A stretch of DNA of 64,000 nt from contig NZ_CABFVD010000003.1 of assembly GCF_902143515.1 (NCBI RefSeq), forward strand, positions 103,131 through 167,130, given 5' to 3'. Of the stretch, positions 1-9,700 are shown piece after piece. Positions within the stretch are counted from its first letter, which is position 1. Every line of letters starts with the position of its first letter. This DNA is from Hathewaya massiliensis. Lineage in GTDB: Bacteria; Bacillota; Clostridia; Clostridiales; Clostridiaceae. A program made the position numbers and the translations under genes. Below the pieces are notes generated by a model. The model saw only the letters and a program-made list of their open reading frames with translations, was not told the origin of the DNA and made no database searches.

Positions 1-142
1 AACTGCCCCAATATCAATTAATAAAATTTAATTTTCTGAAATGGATGAATATATTTTATTGAGTAATATTCATTATTCGCAATTTTAATACCTTATCCCT
101 TCAATACTTTACCCTAAGGTTAATGTTTTAAATATTAAAAAA

Positions 143-973
143 TTATTTTTTTCTACTGATTTTGATTAAAACTTCAGTTACAAATTTATCAGTATTTTTA
201 GTAGTCCAATAATCTGTTACATATCTTTCATAAGATTCTTCAGCACATATATAGTTATGTTTTTCTGTCCATTCTTTTATTTTTTCATATGTTTCATTAA
301 TTGTTTCATGAGAGCCTATATGATAACAAGATGCAGCCATCCATCCTCCAAAATTAGTGATTGCCTCCTCTTTACATTTTAAAATTGCTTCTTGCATTAT
401 TCTCATTTTATTGCACTTTCCACTAATCTTATCTTCAAAACATGGAAAACATATAATCACAGGACCTGTTATTGCATTATTTATACTATCTATATACTTA
501 GTAAATTCTATATTAATTATAGAGTCCATATAATCATAATTAAAATCTTGATCTAAAAAAGTTAAGGTACTATTTTCTATGTATTTTATAGACACATCAC
601 AAACATTATTCTCAATTACATTCTGTGCTTCAACTATAAGGTCATCCCAATCTTTAACGGATCTTATTTTTAAATTTATTTCTCTCTCAAGTTCTTTTAA
701 TTCATCAATTTTCTTTCTAAAGCTATTATGAAAAAAGTCATAAGTTTTTCCTTCTAAAAAAGCTTTCATTTCTTCAAGCTTAAACCCACTCTGTTTATAA
801 TATTTTATCATAGGAACAGATAATAAAGTTTCCTTGCTATAATATCTATACCCACTTTCATCATCTACTTTATCAGGCGATAATATATTCATTTTGTCAT
901 AATATCTCAATGCTTTTTTTGTTATCTTGCATATTTCGCCAACTTTACCTATGGAATATAGCTCATCTTTCAT
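143..973 (-). CDS. MerR-family transcriptional regulator
   Basis: The N-terminal ~75 residues are a MerR winged helix-turn-helix: a SIGKVGEICKITKKALRYYD-type start is followed by the SGYRYYSKE wing. A helical dimerisation segment (about residues 80-115) leads to a ~150-residue C-terminal region that probably binds a ligand, as in BmrR-like members. The total of 276 aa fits MerR proteins with an effector domain. The start is set by a strong AGGAGG just upstream of the ATG. Neighbours give no hint of the regulated operon. The DNA-binding role is known for the family; the ligand is unknown. Confidence 0.9.
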   Translation of the reverse strand: MKDELYSIGKVGEICKITKKALRYYDKMNILSPDKVDDESGYRYYSKETLLSVPMIKYYKQSGFKLEEMKAFLEGKTYDFFHNSFRKKIDELKELEREINLKIRSVKDWDDLIVEAQNVIENNVCDVSIKYIENSTLTFLDQDFNYDYMDSIINIEFTKYIDSINNAITGPVIICFPCFEDKISGKCNKMRIMQEAILKCKEEAITNFGGWMAASCYHIGSHETINETYEKIKEWTEKHNYICAEESYERYVTDYWTTKNTDKFVTEVLIKISRKK

Positions 974-1075
974 ATTAGCTCCTCCTGTTTCTATATTTTA
1001 TTTATAATTTTAAAATGTAATTTAAATTATATTTTAAAATATGTAATTTTTCAACTTTTATGAAGTGAAACACGC

Positions 1076-1100
1076 AAAAAAACCACCCATTAATGAGTGG
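1076..1100 (-). terminator. Rho-independent terminator behind metG
   Basis: On the minus strand an 8-bp stem (CCACTCAT/ATGGGTGG, one G-T wobble) is followed by a run of seven T. It lies ~90 bp after the metG stop, just past the pduB-like remnant. Confidence 0.7.
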
Positions 1101-1130
1101 CATAAAATAAAATCATTATAAACACTATAT

Positions 1131-1188
1131 TAAATATAAGGTTTACCTGTGGTGGATATGGGGTTTTCACCCATTGACTTACAATAAT
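1131..1188 (-). pseudogene. 3'-end remnant of a second pduB copy
   Basis: The last 15 codons before the stop read SMGENPISTTGKPYI, identical in protein to the C-terminus of the intact pduB at 3577-4281. About 52 of 58 bases match and most differences are at third codon positions. The similarity starts a few bases after the metG stop codon and carries a 1-base deletion relative to the intact gene. Only the tail is present. It is probably the scar of a diverged paralogue or recombination event that placed metG and its T-box between two pduB ends. Confidence 0.75.
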
Positions 1189-1191
1189 TTA

Positions 1192-3159
1192 TTAATATTG
1201 ATGCTCCATTTTCTCAAAGAAATCACTCTTTGGTTCAAGGAACTTAAACTTATGATCCTCACCATCTTTAAAATAAGAATTAAGAGGGTCTAGTATTTTA
1301 TCCCAATTCCATAATTCATCATCTATATTCAAGTAATCTCTAACCTTGTCACAGCCTTCTGGTGCTATGGGATGAACTAGTACTGCTATTACTTTGCACG
1401 CATAAAAGCAATCTGCTATTACTTGTCTTTTTAATTCTTCATTTTTAATATTGTTAGACCAATATTTGTTTATTTCTCTTATATAATCGTCAAGAACATA
1501 TGATATTCTGTGAAAATCTTGGTTATACATATGTGTTTCATATTCTAATACTGTTCTTTCTGTTAATTCTTTTATTTTTTCGCTTACTTCCATGCTTGGA
1601 ATACTTTCATTCATACTTTGCAATGTATAGAAGCATGAACGAAGAAGCCTGTTAAACACATTGGTTAGAAGGTTTCCTTCCTTTAACACTGGATCTACAC
1701 CTACTTTTTCTTCTTCATTCATATAAACTTGTGGCTTAAATCCAACACTCTTTGAAGATAATCCTAAGCTCATAAAGTGCATACGTAATTGGTCTTTTGA
1801 ATAATGTTCTAATAATTCATCTGCCATTGGAGGCTTAACTTCTGAACTACTACTAGCTTTTTTATCCATAAATAAAACATGTTTATTAGAAATAATATGT
1901 GGCAACTTAATTTTAGAAACATCTACAGCTTCACCTTTAGCTATTTTTAGTCCAATAAACATTGCTATTTCAGCGATTGAATAGAAATAAATATTATCTT
2001 CACCTATAAATTGATATACCATAGAATCGTCATCATCCCACCAATTATGCCAGTTTTCAGGATTTTCCCCTATGGACTCTAGATATGCTTTAGTGAAAGA
2101 TATTGGCGCCCATAATGATTCTGGCCATACCCAAAATGTTAAATCCTTTAAGTCATCTCTGTCTGGCACTTTTACTCCCCAAGAAATGTTTCCTGATAAT
2201 CTAAAAGGAACCAAAGTCTTACCACTTGTATAGTTAATGCTGAAATTATCTAATATTTCTTTAGCTTTATCTCTCTCTTCTAAGTTTTCAAAAATGAAAG
2301 TTACAAAAGATTTCTTTTCTTCATCTATGGTCTCATGCTTTGGAAGCTTAACTTCTAACTCACTAAGGTCATCAATATATTTTCTTGGAACAGATATTAA
2401 TGGTTTCTTTAAAAATTCATCTATAGTTTTAAGCTCATATTTTCTTCTGTTAGTGTTTTTCTTTAAAAACTCATTAAGCTCATTCATAATATCCATAGAC
2501 TCATCTAAGGTAAAGTACCAGTTATCTACACTCTTTAGTTCTGGCTTTTTTCCTGATAATGCACTAATAGGATTGATTAACTCTGACGACATATATTGAT
2601 GTCCTAATGAACATTCTTCTGCATATGCCTTCTCAGAATTACATCCAGCAATTGGACATTTACCAGTTACTTGTCTTCCATTAAGAAATATTTTTTTATC
2701 TTCATCATAAAATTGTAGTGCTGACATCTTTTTTATATAGCCATTTTTAAATAGGGTATTAAATATTTCTTCTGAAGTTTTATTATGAATTTCACCAGTT
2801 CTTCCAATAGCTGAAGCACCAAAAAGATTCAAGCTAACATTATAATCTTCTAAGGTTTTCTTTTGACTTAAATGATTATCCTTAACATAGTCCTCTATAG
2901 TTTTTTCATAGCCATCTTCCTTAAGCTTTCTATGGCTTTCAAGAATAGGTGAACCATAACAATCTGTACCCGATATAAAAATTACATTTTCTTTCCCTAT
3001 TCTATCCCTTAAAAATCTTGCAAATATATCTGCATGTATAAACATTCCACCAACATGCCCAAAGTGAAGGTTTTTGTTTCCATAAGGCATCCCAGCTGTA
3101 ATTACAGCCTTCTTTGGAAATACTGGTCTTTCATTTCTTCCTAATCTTTTACTTATCAT
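1192..3159 (-). CDS. metG: Methionyl-tRNA synthetase, divergent paralogue
   Basis: This is a class I aminoacyl-tRNA synthetase of the MetRS family. The HIGH motif appears as HFGH within AGMPYGNKNLHFGHVGG near the N-terminus, and a zinc-knuckle insertion with CPIAGC and later Cys/His follows. The C-terminal half is the helical anticodon-binding region. It lacks the EMAP-like tRNA-binding tail, so ~655 aa is near the usual core length. The KMSKS loop is degenerate: DKKASSSSE stands where KMSKS is expected, so the second Lys is replaced. The start is taken at the ATG at 3159 because AAGGAG lies 8 bp before it; a longer frame begins at 3183. A T-box leader with a probable AUG specifier precedes the gene, which supports methionine specificity. 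Whether it is fully active cannot be read from the sequence. Confidence 0.85.
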   Translation of the reverse strand: MISKRLGRNERPVFPKKAVITAGMPYGNKNLHFGHVGGMFIHADIFARFLRDRIGKENVIFISGTDCYGSPILESHRKLKEDGYEKTIEDYVKDNHLSQKKTLEDYNVSLNLFGASAIGRTGEIHNKTSEEIFNTLFKNGYIKKMSALQFYDEDKKIFLNGRQVTGKCPIAGCNSEKAYAEECSLGHQYMSSELINPISALSGKKPELKSVDNWYFTLDESMDIMNELNEFLKKNTNRRKYELKTIDEFLKKPLISVPRKYIDDLSELEVKLPKHETIDEEKKSFVTFIFENLEERDKAKEILDNFSINYTSGKTLVPFRLSGNISWGVKVPDRDDLKDLTFWVWPESLWAPISFTKAYLESIGENPENWHNWWDDDDSMVYQFIGEDNIYFYSIAEIAMFIGLKIAKGEAVDVSKIKLPHIISNKHVLFMDKKASSSSEVKPPMADELLEHYSKDQLRMHFMSLGLSSKSVGFKPQVYMNEEEKVGVDPVLKEGNLLTNVFNRLLRSCFYTLQSMNESIPSMEVSEKIKELTERTVLEYETHMYNQDFHRISYVLDDYIREINKYWSNNIKNEELKRQVIADCFYACKVIAVLVHPIAPEGCDKVRDYLNIDDELWNWDKILDPLNSYFKDGEDHKFKFLEPKSDFFEKMEHQY

Positions 3160-3199
3160 ATTTTTCACTCCTTGAAATTTCACTATAATTTTTTACGTC

Positions 3200-3502
3200 A
3201 AAAAACCCCTGTAGAACTATATCTACAGGGGCAAAAATTCTATTTTGCGGTACCACCCTTTATTCTCTAAAATGTCATCATTTTAGACTCGTAAAGTACA
3301 CCATCTTCCTAAAACTCTAAGAAAAATCATACTCTAGTTCTGTAACGTGAACCAACGTCATAGCATCACTTATAATAACCTCTTATAAGATCCGTATGAA
3401 GCTCCAAGACTTGTTTCATTATAAACTCATAACTTCCTCTCACCAACCGGAAGCTCTCTGTGTACTACTTTATAACTACTGCTCTTTTCATAGCCTTTAA
3501 TT
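3200..3502 (-). promoter_or_regulatory. T-box leader (probable Met specifier)
   Basis: The minus strand carries the T-box antiterminator core AAAGGGTGGTACCGC (complement of ~3246-3261). It is followed by a 10-bp GC-rich terminator hairpin (3206-3231) and six T. Upstream, Stem I shows an AGTA motif, the GGTTGGTGA-like distal loop and a basal helix. An ATG triplet (3428-3430) sits just before the 3' strand of that helix, where the specifier codon lies. Uncharged tRNA-Met would favour antitermination and metG expression. The T-box class is certain; the specifier is an inference. Confidence 0.93.
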
Positions 3503-3508
3503 TCTATA

Positions 3509-3537
3509 ATTATATACCTTATAAGGCTAAGTGTCAA
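3509..3537 (-). promoter_or_regulatory. Sigma-A promoter of the T-box/metG unit
   Basis: On the minus strand TTGACA (3532-3537) and TATAAT (3509-3514) are separated by 17 bp, a perfect consensus. It lies between the pduB stop and the T-box, so metG has its own transcription unit. Confidence 0.85.
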
Positions 3538-3576
3538 TTGTAAGACATGCTATGAGTTCAGAATTTATATATGATA

Positions 3577-4281
3577 TTAGATATAAGGTTTCCCCGTAGT
3601 GGATATAGGATTTTCACCCATTGATTTAGCAATAGATAATCCCACTTCTCTAGCAGCAATTACCGATTGCCTTACAGCCTCTGAATCTCCTGTTATAGTT
3701 ATTATGACTTCATTTGAATATGAAGTTCCCTTACTTGGACTTAAATAACTAATAAGTTCAACATTTGCAGTTTTAAGTGCAGTATCTGCCATTACAACTC
3801 CAATGCCTGCTGGTGCCCCTACAATTATACCAAAAGCTTTTCCTATAGGAGCATTAAAACCTTTATTTAGAGCAAAGCTTGCCCTTGCTGTATATTGCAA
3901 GTCTAAATGACCTGCATCAAATCCATAAACCTCTCCAAAATTTCTTTCCGTATTATTAAGAGCAATTTCTACTGCATTTCTTACATCAGCTACATCTTCT
4001 GATGCAAGTATGATTAAGCATCCATGCCCAGCTCCCCCTTTTGTATCTCTAGGAAGCTCAACACTAACCACTTTAGCATTACTAGCTTTTACCGCCTCAT
4101 CAGCAGCCATAATTTGAGAGCCCGCTCCAGTTCTATTACTTATAATGCCTATTGCTCTATGGTTTTTATCTAATCCCATTTCCTCTCGCAAAACACTACT
4201 TACATTTGGTATAACAAGCCCCACTGTATCTCCATACTTTACTGTTCCTACAAATTCAGATATTGGTGATATTATATTCAT
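3577..4281 (-). CDS. pduB: Microcompartment shell protein PduB-like (tandem BMC domains)
   Basis: The protein has two consecutive BMC folds and many PduB signatures, such as EFVGTVKYGDTVGLVI, NRTGAGSQIMAADEAVKA, GGAGHGCLI and DAGHLDLQYTARASFALNKG. It ends in TTGKPYI, like the TTIPYI end of Salmonella PduB. At 234 aa it matches the short PduB' form that lacks the N-terminal extension. PduB trimers tile the shell of propanediol-utilisation compartments. A good AAGGAG precedes the ATG. No other shell or diol-dehydratase gene is in the window, so it is an orphan; its present role is unclear. Confidence 0.85.
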   Translation of the reverse strand: MNIISPISEFVGTVKYGDTVGLVIPNVSSVLREEMGLDKNHRAIGIISNRTGAGSQIMAADEAVKASNAKVVSVELPRDTKGGAGHGCLIILASEDVADVRNAVEIALNNTERNFGEVYGFDAGHLDLQYTARASFALNKGFNAPIGKAFGIIVGAPAGIGVVMADTALKTANVELISYLSPSKGTSYSNEVIITITGDSEAVRQSVIAAREVGLSIAKSMGENPISTTGKPYI

Positions 4282-4534
4282 TAACTCATTCTCCTTTTGA
4301 GATTAATTTTCATCTTTTGATTTTGTGATCTTACTAATTTACAAGCGTATGTTAACAAAGAATATATTACCGTAGAATTAAAAAAAATGCTATATAAAAT
4401 ATTAGCATATCAATGCTATAAATATAAAAAAGCCAGCACCTTTTTAACTGATACTCCCCCTTTATAAAAACAGTTTTATTATTTTAACTGTCTACTATAA
4501 AGGAATCACATCAAACGGTACCGGCCTATATATT

Positions 4535-4882
4535 TTATTTATTAACTACAGCATCTTCTTTATTAGTTTTCTTAGCTATTAAAGATAATATTAATCCTAA
4601 TCCTACTAAAGCAAATGGTGTTACAATGTTAAGCACTAATTGGAAAGTATCTGTAGAATACACTCCACCTATACATGTAAAAGCAGTAAATGCAAAACAC
4701 CAAGCTCCAAATATTATCCCTACAGTTTTACTTTTAACAAATTTATATTGTGATGGGAACTTATCCCCTGCTTTCTTTAGGGCAATATATGCAGTAAACA
4801 CCCATAAATATCTCAATGGCATACAAACTGCATTTAATTTTACTAACCATTTAACTAAAACATCAACACTCTCTATTTTCAC
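4535..4882 (-). pseudogene. C-terminal fragment of an APC-family amino acid permease
   Basis: The 115-codon frame has three hydrophobic segments and reads like the last helices of an amino acid/polyamine/organocation permease (for example PLRYLWVFTAYIALKKAG, then GIIFGAWCFAFTAFTCIGG). Complete permeases are ~450-500 aa, so about three quarters are missing. The only start is a GTG with a poor ribosome binding site, and no N-terminal part lies upstream. It is most likely a decayed gene. Confidence 0.6.
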
Positions 4883-4954
4883 TAATAACCTATAATTAAA
4901 CTGAATACTTAACCATTAATCGGATATCCTAAATATATGAGGAGTGTGATAGAA

Positions 4955-5383
4955 ATGAATGGAAATACCGAATTATTAAACTTCATCTTTCAGAATTCAC
5001 AAATGGGTGTGGATACAATTAACCAATTATTGGGTATAGTTGAAGATGAGAACTTTAAAAAACATTTACAATCCCAGTTAAATGAGTATAAAGAAATTCA
5101 TTTAACTGCACAAAAAGCACTGAATGAAAATGGTCATGATGAAAAGGGCATTAGCACATTTGATAAAATTAAAACTTATTTCATGATTAATATGCAAACT
5201 ATGACGGATAAAACACCCTCACATATTTCCGAAATGCTGATTATAGGAAGTAATATGGGCGTCATTGATGCAATTAAAAATCTAAAAAAGTACAATGAAG
5301 CTGAGCCCAGTATTATAAAACTCATGGAAAAATTGCTTAAGTTTGAAGAGGATAATGTCCAGCAACTTAAACAGTTTCTCTAA
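4955..5383 (+). CDS. Ferritin-like helical-bundle protein, unknown function
   Basis: About 142 residues, predicted nearly all helical, read MNGNTELLNFIFQNSQMGVD and end in a helix rich in Leu and Lys. The pattern matches a family of short four-helix proteins common in spore-forming Firmicutes, probably of ferritin-like fold. No metal ligands are obvious and no activity is assigned. An in-frame ATG exists at 4937, but AGGAG (4940-4944) lies 10 bp before the ATG at 4955, so that start is chosen. It is one of few plus-strand genes here and is flanked by gene remnants. Confidence 0.7.
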   Translation: MNGNTELLNFIFQNSQMGVDTINQLLGIVEDENFKKHLQSQLNEYKEIHLTAQKALNENGHDEKGISTFDKIKTYFMINMQTMTDKTPSHISEMLIIGSNMGVIDAIKNLKKYNEAEPSIIKLMEKLLKFEEDNVQQLKQFL

Positions 5384-5589
5384 AAATTTATTTATCCACC
5401 CAGAATACTCTGAATAAACCAGTGTGTTTTTATAACTGCTTTTAAATAAGGGTACTTTCATAAGAAAATTTAATCAGAATTTTTAAAGCACGAGATACGC
5501 ATGTCGATATCCCACACACACACTTGTAGAAGGATAATCACAAAAACAAGCAAGGTACTCTTAGAAATTAGACGTAGGGTTCCTTGCTT

Positions 5590-5750
5590 TTGTGATATAT
5601 TAAAGTAAAATGTACCCCTATTATAACCTGCTTTAACAGTAATATCTCTTAATGTTATTTTATCTATTATTTTTTTACTATACAACGCTCAAAAGCATCA
5701 ATGAAACTATGATTAGATCTTTTGTAGGCCAAATGCTTGGTATTCCAACC
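5590..5750 (-). pseudogene. TetR-family regulator remnant (frameshifted)
   Basis: Two overlapping reading frames reconstruct a TetR N-terminus: KRSNHSFIDAFERCIVKK in one frame, then IIDKITLRDITVKAGYNRGT in the next. The shift falls in a run of seven A (about 5675-5681). Homology stops after GTFYFN, right after the recognition helix, so the ligand domain is lost. Imperfect inverted repeat arms (about 5538-5554 and 5582-5596) lie at the break and may mark a rearrangement. Confidence 0.65.
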
Positions 5751-5835
5751 TTTTTAGCAGCCCAATTTCCTATGCATAATACTAAAGAAGTTGCTTTTTT
5801 ACAATGTAGCTTGCAGTATATGCATTTTGAGTTAC

Positions 5836-6124
5836 TCAAACCATTCCAACTATGTCCCATGCATGTGTAAGTCCATCCTCTGCAAAGCTATTAAAAGCAG
5901 TTTCATAAGACTCCTTGTCCACTATATCATATCCTATTTGTAAACCTTCTTTCATTGCAGGTATTAAATTCTTTTTCTCCTTATTCCAATAGGTTTCTGT
6001 ACCACCTGTATATCTAAGATTGAAAAAATTATTTTCTAAAAGGTTATCCCTATTTTAATTTGTTAACTTCATATCTAAAAATAAGGCTGGATTTTGAAAT
6101 AAAGCATTGGAACAAATTGCTTTT
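5836..6124 (-). pseudogene. Unrecognised gene remnant with an internal stop
   Basis: One minus-strand frame stays open across ~290 bp except for a single TAA. It reads NALFQNPALFLDMKLTN, then stop, then NRDNLLENNFFNLRYTGG and KEGLQIGYDIVDKESYETAF, with a second stop at 5836. Composition is protein-like, and the latter part weakly recalls DUF1266 proteins; that assignment is a guess. No start codon or ribosome binding site is seen. Confidence 0.4.
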
Positions 6125-6589
6125 CTACATATTCTTTGTATTTAAATCAAGTTTCACATTTTGCTGTACTTTTCCATCGTCTTCTTCTAAATCCTTTATC
6201 ACCTTATCTGAGAAATCCTTCCATTCATAAAACCCAATATTCTTTCTATCTGAAAAATCAATAATATCCATTGTGGATGTATCTAGTGCATACCATCCTG
6301 TGGATTTGCATAGTTTTTCTATTGTTTCAAGACAGGTATCCTCTCCTCTAACATGCAATATAATACAATCAACCTTATCCCTTGGTCCATCCATATTGAA
6401 CTCTATTGAAAAGTCTTTCCTATCTAATATCCCCCAACTCTTATCAGAAAAGTCCACATCACCAAACACACTTTCCACTATTTTAATAACCTCACTTTTT
6501 TGACCTAAATACGACTTCAAGGAATTAATTTCCATGTCATCCTCAGATGGAATATCTTTTGTACTCTGAATTATTACATCCCAACTCAT
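6125..6589 (-). CDS. Conserved hypothetical protein (MSWDV family)
   Basis: The 154-aa acidic soluble protein starts MSWDVIIQSTKDIPSEDD. It has an FSDKSWG motif near residue 50 and a Trp/Tyr-rich middle (KSTGWYALDTSTMDIIDFSD). It resembles a group of small proteins often found singly in bacterial genomes, some next to polymorphic toxins as possible immunity proteins. No toxin gene lies nearby, so this is only a possibility. No signal peptide or membrane segment is present. The C-terminal ~20 residues are low in complexity. Confidence 0.6.
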   Translation of the reverse strand: MSWDVIIQSTKDIPSEDDMEINSLKSYLGQKSEVIKIVESVFGDVDFSDKSWGILDRKDFSIEFNMDGPRDKVDCIILHVRGEDTCLETIEKLCKSTGWYALDTSTMDIIDFSDRKNIGFYEWKDFSDKVIKDLEEDDGKVQQNVKLDLNTKNM

Positions 6590-6711
6590 ATTTTACTCCC
6601 CTTCTTAATTTCTGTTAGTATAAAGTTTTTTACACTATATTTTTTACCTTATCTTTATATATCAAGGGTTCAGCGTTTTTTTGAATAAAAAAACAATGAC
6701 CCCCTTATTTA

Positions 6712-9700
6712 TTAGTCTATATCCATAGCCATTTGTTTAATGTCCATTTTTCTTCCATATAACTCTTCATAACCTAATGACCTTAGATTGTAATCTGAAT
6801 GGAATCTATTTATTACTATCTTCTCATAATGCTTAGATGCTTTCTTACCCATATAATATCTTGTAGGAAATATATTAGCGAGCTGTGTCTTTATTTCGAA
6901 TCCCGCCGCCCATAGCTGTACATTGTTTTCCTTTAGTAAATTTAGTATAGGCAACCATATAATTTCCGATGTAGTACCAGAGAATGGATTATCTAAGATA
7001 ACTACTTTCTTACTTTCATCTGTAGAATTTGTATACAGCTTTCTTAAGTAACTTATTATGCATATAAGCATAGTTATATACATACCATTTGTTTCACCTT
7101 TAGAACCGTATGCTCTATCTAGGCTTAACCAGTCGTTAACCTCCATATTATCTACATCTTCAAGTTTATATAGCTCTACTGATTTGTTTTTTATTCTATC
7201 TATAATTTGCTTAAACAAATTATCAGTAGTTAATCCTTTAGATATTTTGATTTTTCTTACTGCATCGTCACTCTCTTCCGAACAAGACCCTATAATTCCC
7301 TCAATGTAGTTTTTCATTTTTTCTCTCGCTAACTCATCTGGAAGCTTATTCAGATTAATTCTAAGCATTTCTTGTCTTCTACCATTAATCTCTATAATAG
7401 AAAGTTCAGTAAGCTTTTTAATATCTCTAAGAACATTTTCACTCTTTTGAATACATAAAGTTATGAATTTTTCTTCCTGTAATTCTAAAGACTTTATATT
7501 TTCAACTATCTTCTCTTGTTCAAATTTCAACATAGAAATCCAGCTATTATCGTCTTCTCCTGCTAATTTACTTACCATGTTTTTTAAAGACGATGATTTA
7601 GTAGGAAGTTCTTCAAGGTCTGATAAGATTTCTGAGTACCCTTGAATGCTAGTGGTCATATTTTTGCCAAAAGTTACATCTCTCTTAAATTCACTAAGTT
7701 TATACCTCACACTATTTTGAGCAATCTTAAGTTCTGTAGCTACATCTTGATAATTTCTTATAGATGTAAGCTTTTCTCCATTTAGTTCTATGTCAATATC
7801 CTTATCTAGCAATATAAACTTGTTTTTAGTATCATTATTATACCTTATCTTATCATCAAGTAGCCTCAATTCCTTATCAAGTTTAACCTTGATATTTATA
7901 GCCTCTTTTCTTATATTTTTCATATCCTTAACCTTATCTACATAAGAAAGACCTTCTAGCATTTCATCTATATTTTCCTTTATATCGCTATAATTAACAG
8001 AATTATTACTAAATAAAGTATCTATTCTAGAAGTTAAACTACCTTTTAATTCACCTTTACTAGATTTTATATCCATAAGTTCTAACTTCAATGCACCTAA
8101 CTGCTTATCTAATGATTTCACGTAATCATTTAGATTTTTAAGAAGCTCATTAGAATTCTTTACGAAATCAATGGTTATATGAGAGAATTCCTCAAGAGTG
8201 AAGTTTTCGCGGTCTATTATAGATTTATTTTCCCCTATTCTTTGTTTACATTTTAATATTTCATCATTTAAAATCTTTAAATCGCTGCTTGATCCTTGAA
8301 GCTTCTCTAACACAGCTGTAAGTCTACTATTTTTATCTAGATACTCATCTTCAGTTAAGGTAGTACTAGAAGTTATTTCCCCAACAAAAGCTATATTATC
8401 CATATTCCTCTCTATCTCATATTCTTGTTTCGTAAATGATTCTTTCAAATCTTCGAATTCGGATTTTCTTGCTCTAAGTTCCTTTATATAATTTAGCTCA
8501 GCTTTTAAGGATTTATCTATCTCGGAACATACCTTATCATTTTCCGTAAGCTCCAATTCTAGCTTATCCATTCTACTTTTACAATCTAAATACACTTCTA
8601 AGGCTCTAAGTTGTTTTTCCTTTTCAGATATATTATCATTTGCAGATTTAATTCTTTCATTTATAGCTATTAAATCTGACTTAAGAGATATTTGAAGCTT
8701 ATTAAACACATCTATACTATCTTCATTTTTATCTAAAAGCTCTTCTATGTTCCTTACTGTAAGAGCTAAGCTTTCAAGAGTAGCTTTATTAATATATCTG
8801 TCGATAAATTCTCTTACAGGTTTTATATCATTATTTAGAAATAATATAATATCTTCGATCTCTTTCACTTTAATTTCCAAGCTTTTTAACTCTTCTTCTT
8901 TTTCTAACTTTAATCTAGCTATTTTTTCCTCATTTGTATAGAATTCTATATCCTTTGAGGTAAATGCAACCCCTTTGGGATATATGATAACTTCTTCTAA
9001 GGTCTTTTTACTTATAACAGGAACTGCACTTCCGTAATAGTTATCCAGTAAGTCTTTATCTTCAATAAACTTCTTATAATCATTATCTTCCAATAGTACT
9101 GCATAAGGAATCAAGCTATTCATTTTTATAAAATATTCTTTTTCTTTTATATCTAATGATGATATAAACTCTAATCCTAATAATGGGTTTGAGAATCTCC
9201 CCTTTAAAATGTTATATATATTCATGGTATCATTACTTAAGGTTATATTGTGATTTTGCAAAGTACTTATAATACTTTTGCATTTTGATATATCATCGGT
9301 TAGGATAATTTTGCTTTCCTCATTCTTTGCAAGCTTATCGGATAACGTAGAATTAAGCTCTTCTACAGAACTACAATCATATATTTCAAATAGAACTTCA
9401 CATTTTCCATATAAATTTGCCGCCACCTCTAGCTTTTCGCTCTCTATGTTGTACTCCATATCAAGCTTAGCTTTTTCTATATTTAATGAATTTATATTTG
9501 TTTCGGTTTCTTTTATCTGCTGGTCTATTGAAGATAGCTCTTTTATAAGGTCGTCAACTATAACTGTATTCTCCTCTATTTCATCCTCTAATCTTCTCTT
9601 AGTGTAAATATCCTTATCTAAGTTATGGATTATCTTAAACTCTTTTGAAGTGATTTTTTCAGCGAGTTCATCTTTCTCCTTAGCTATTCTTTTGTTATCT

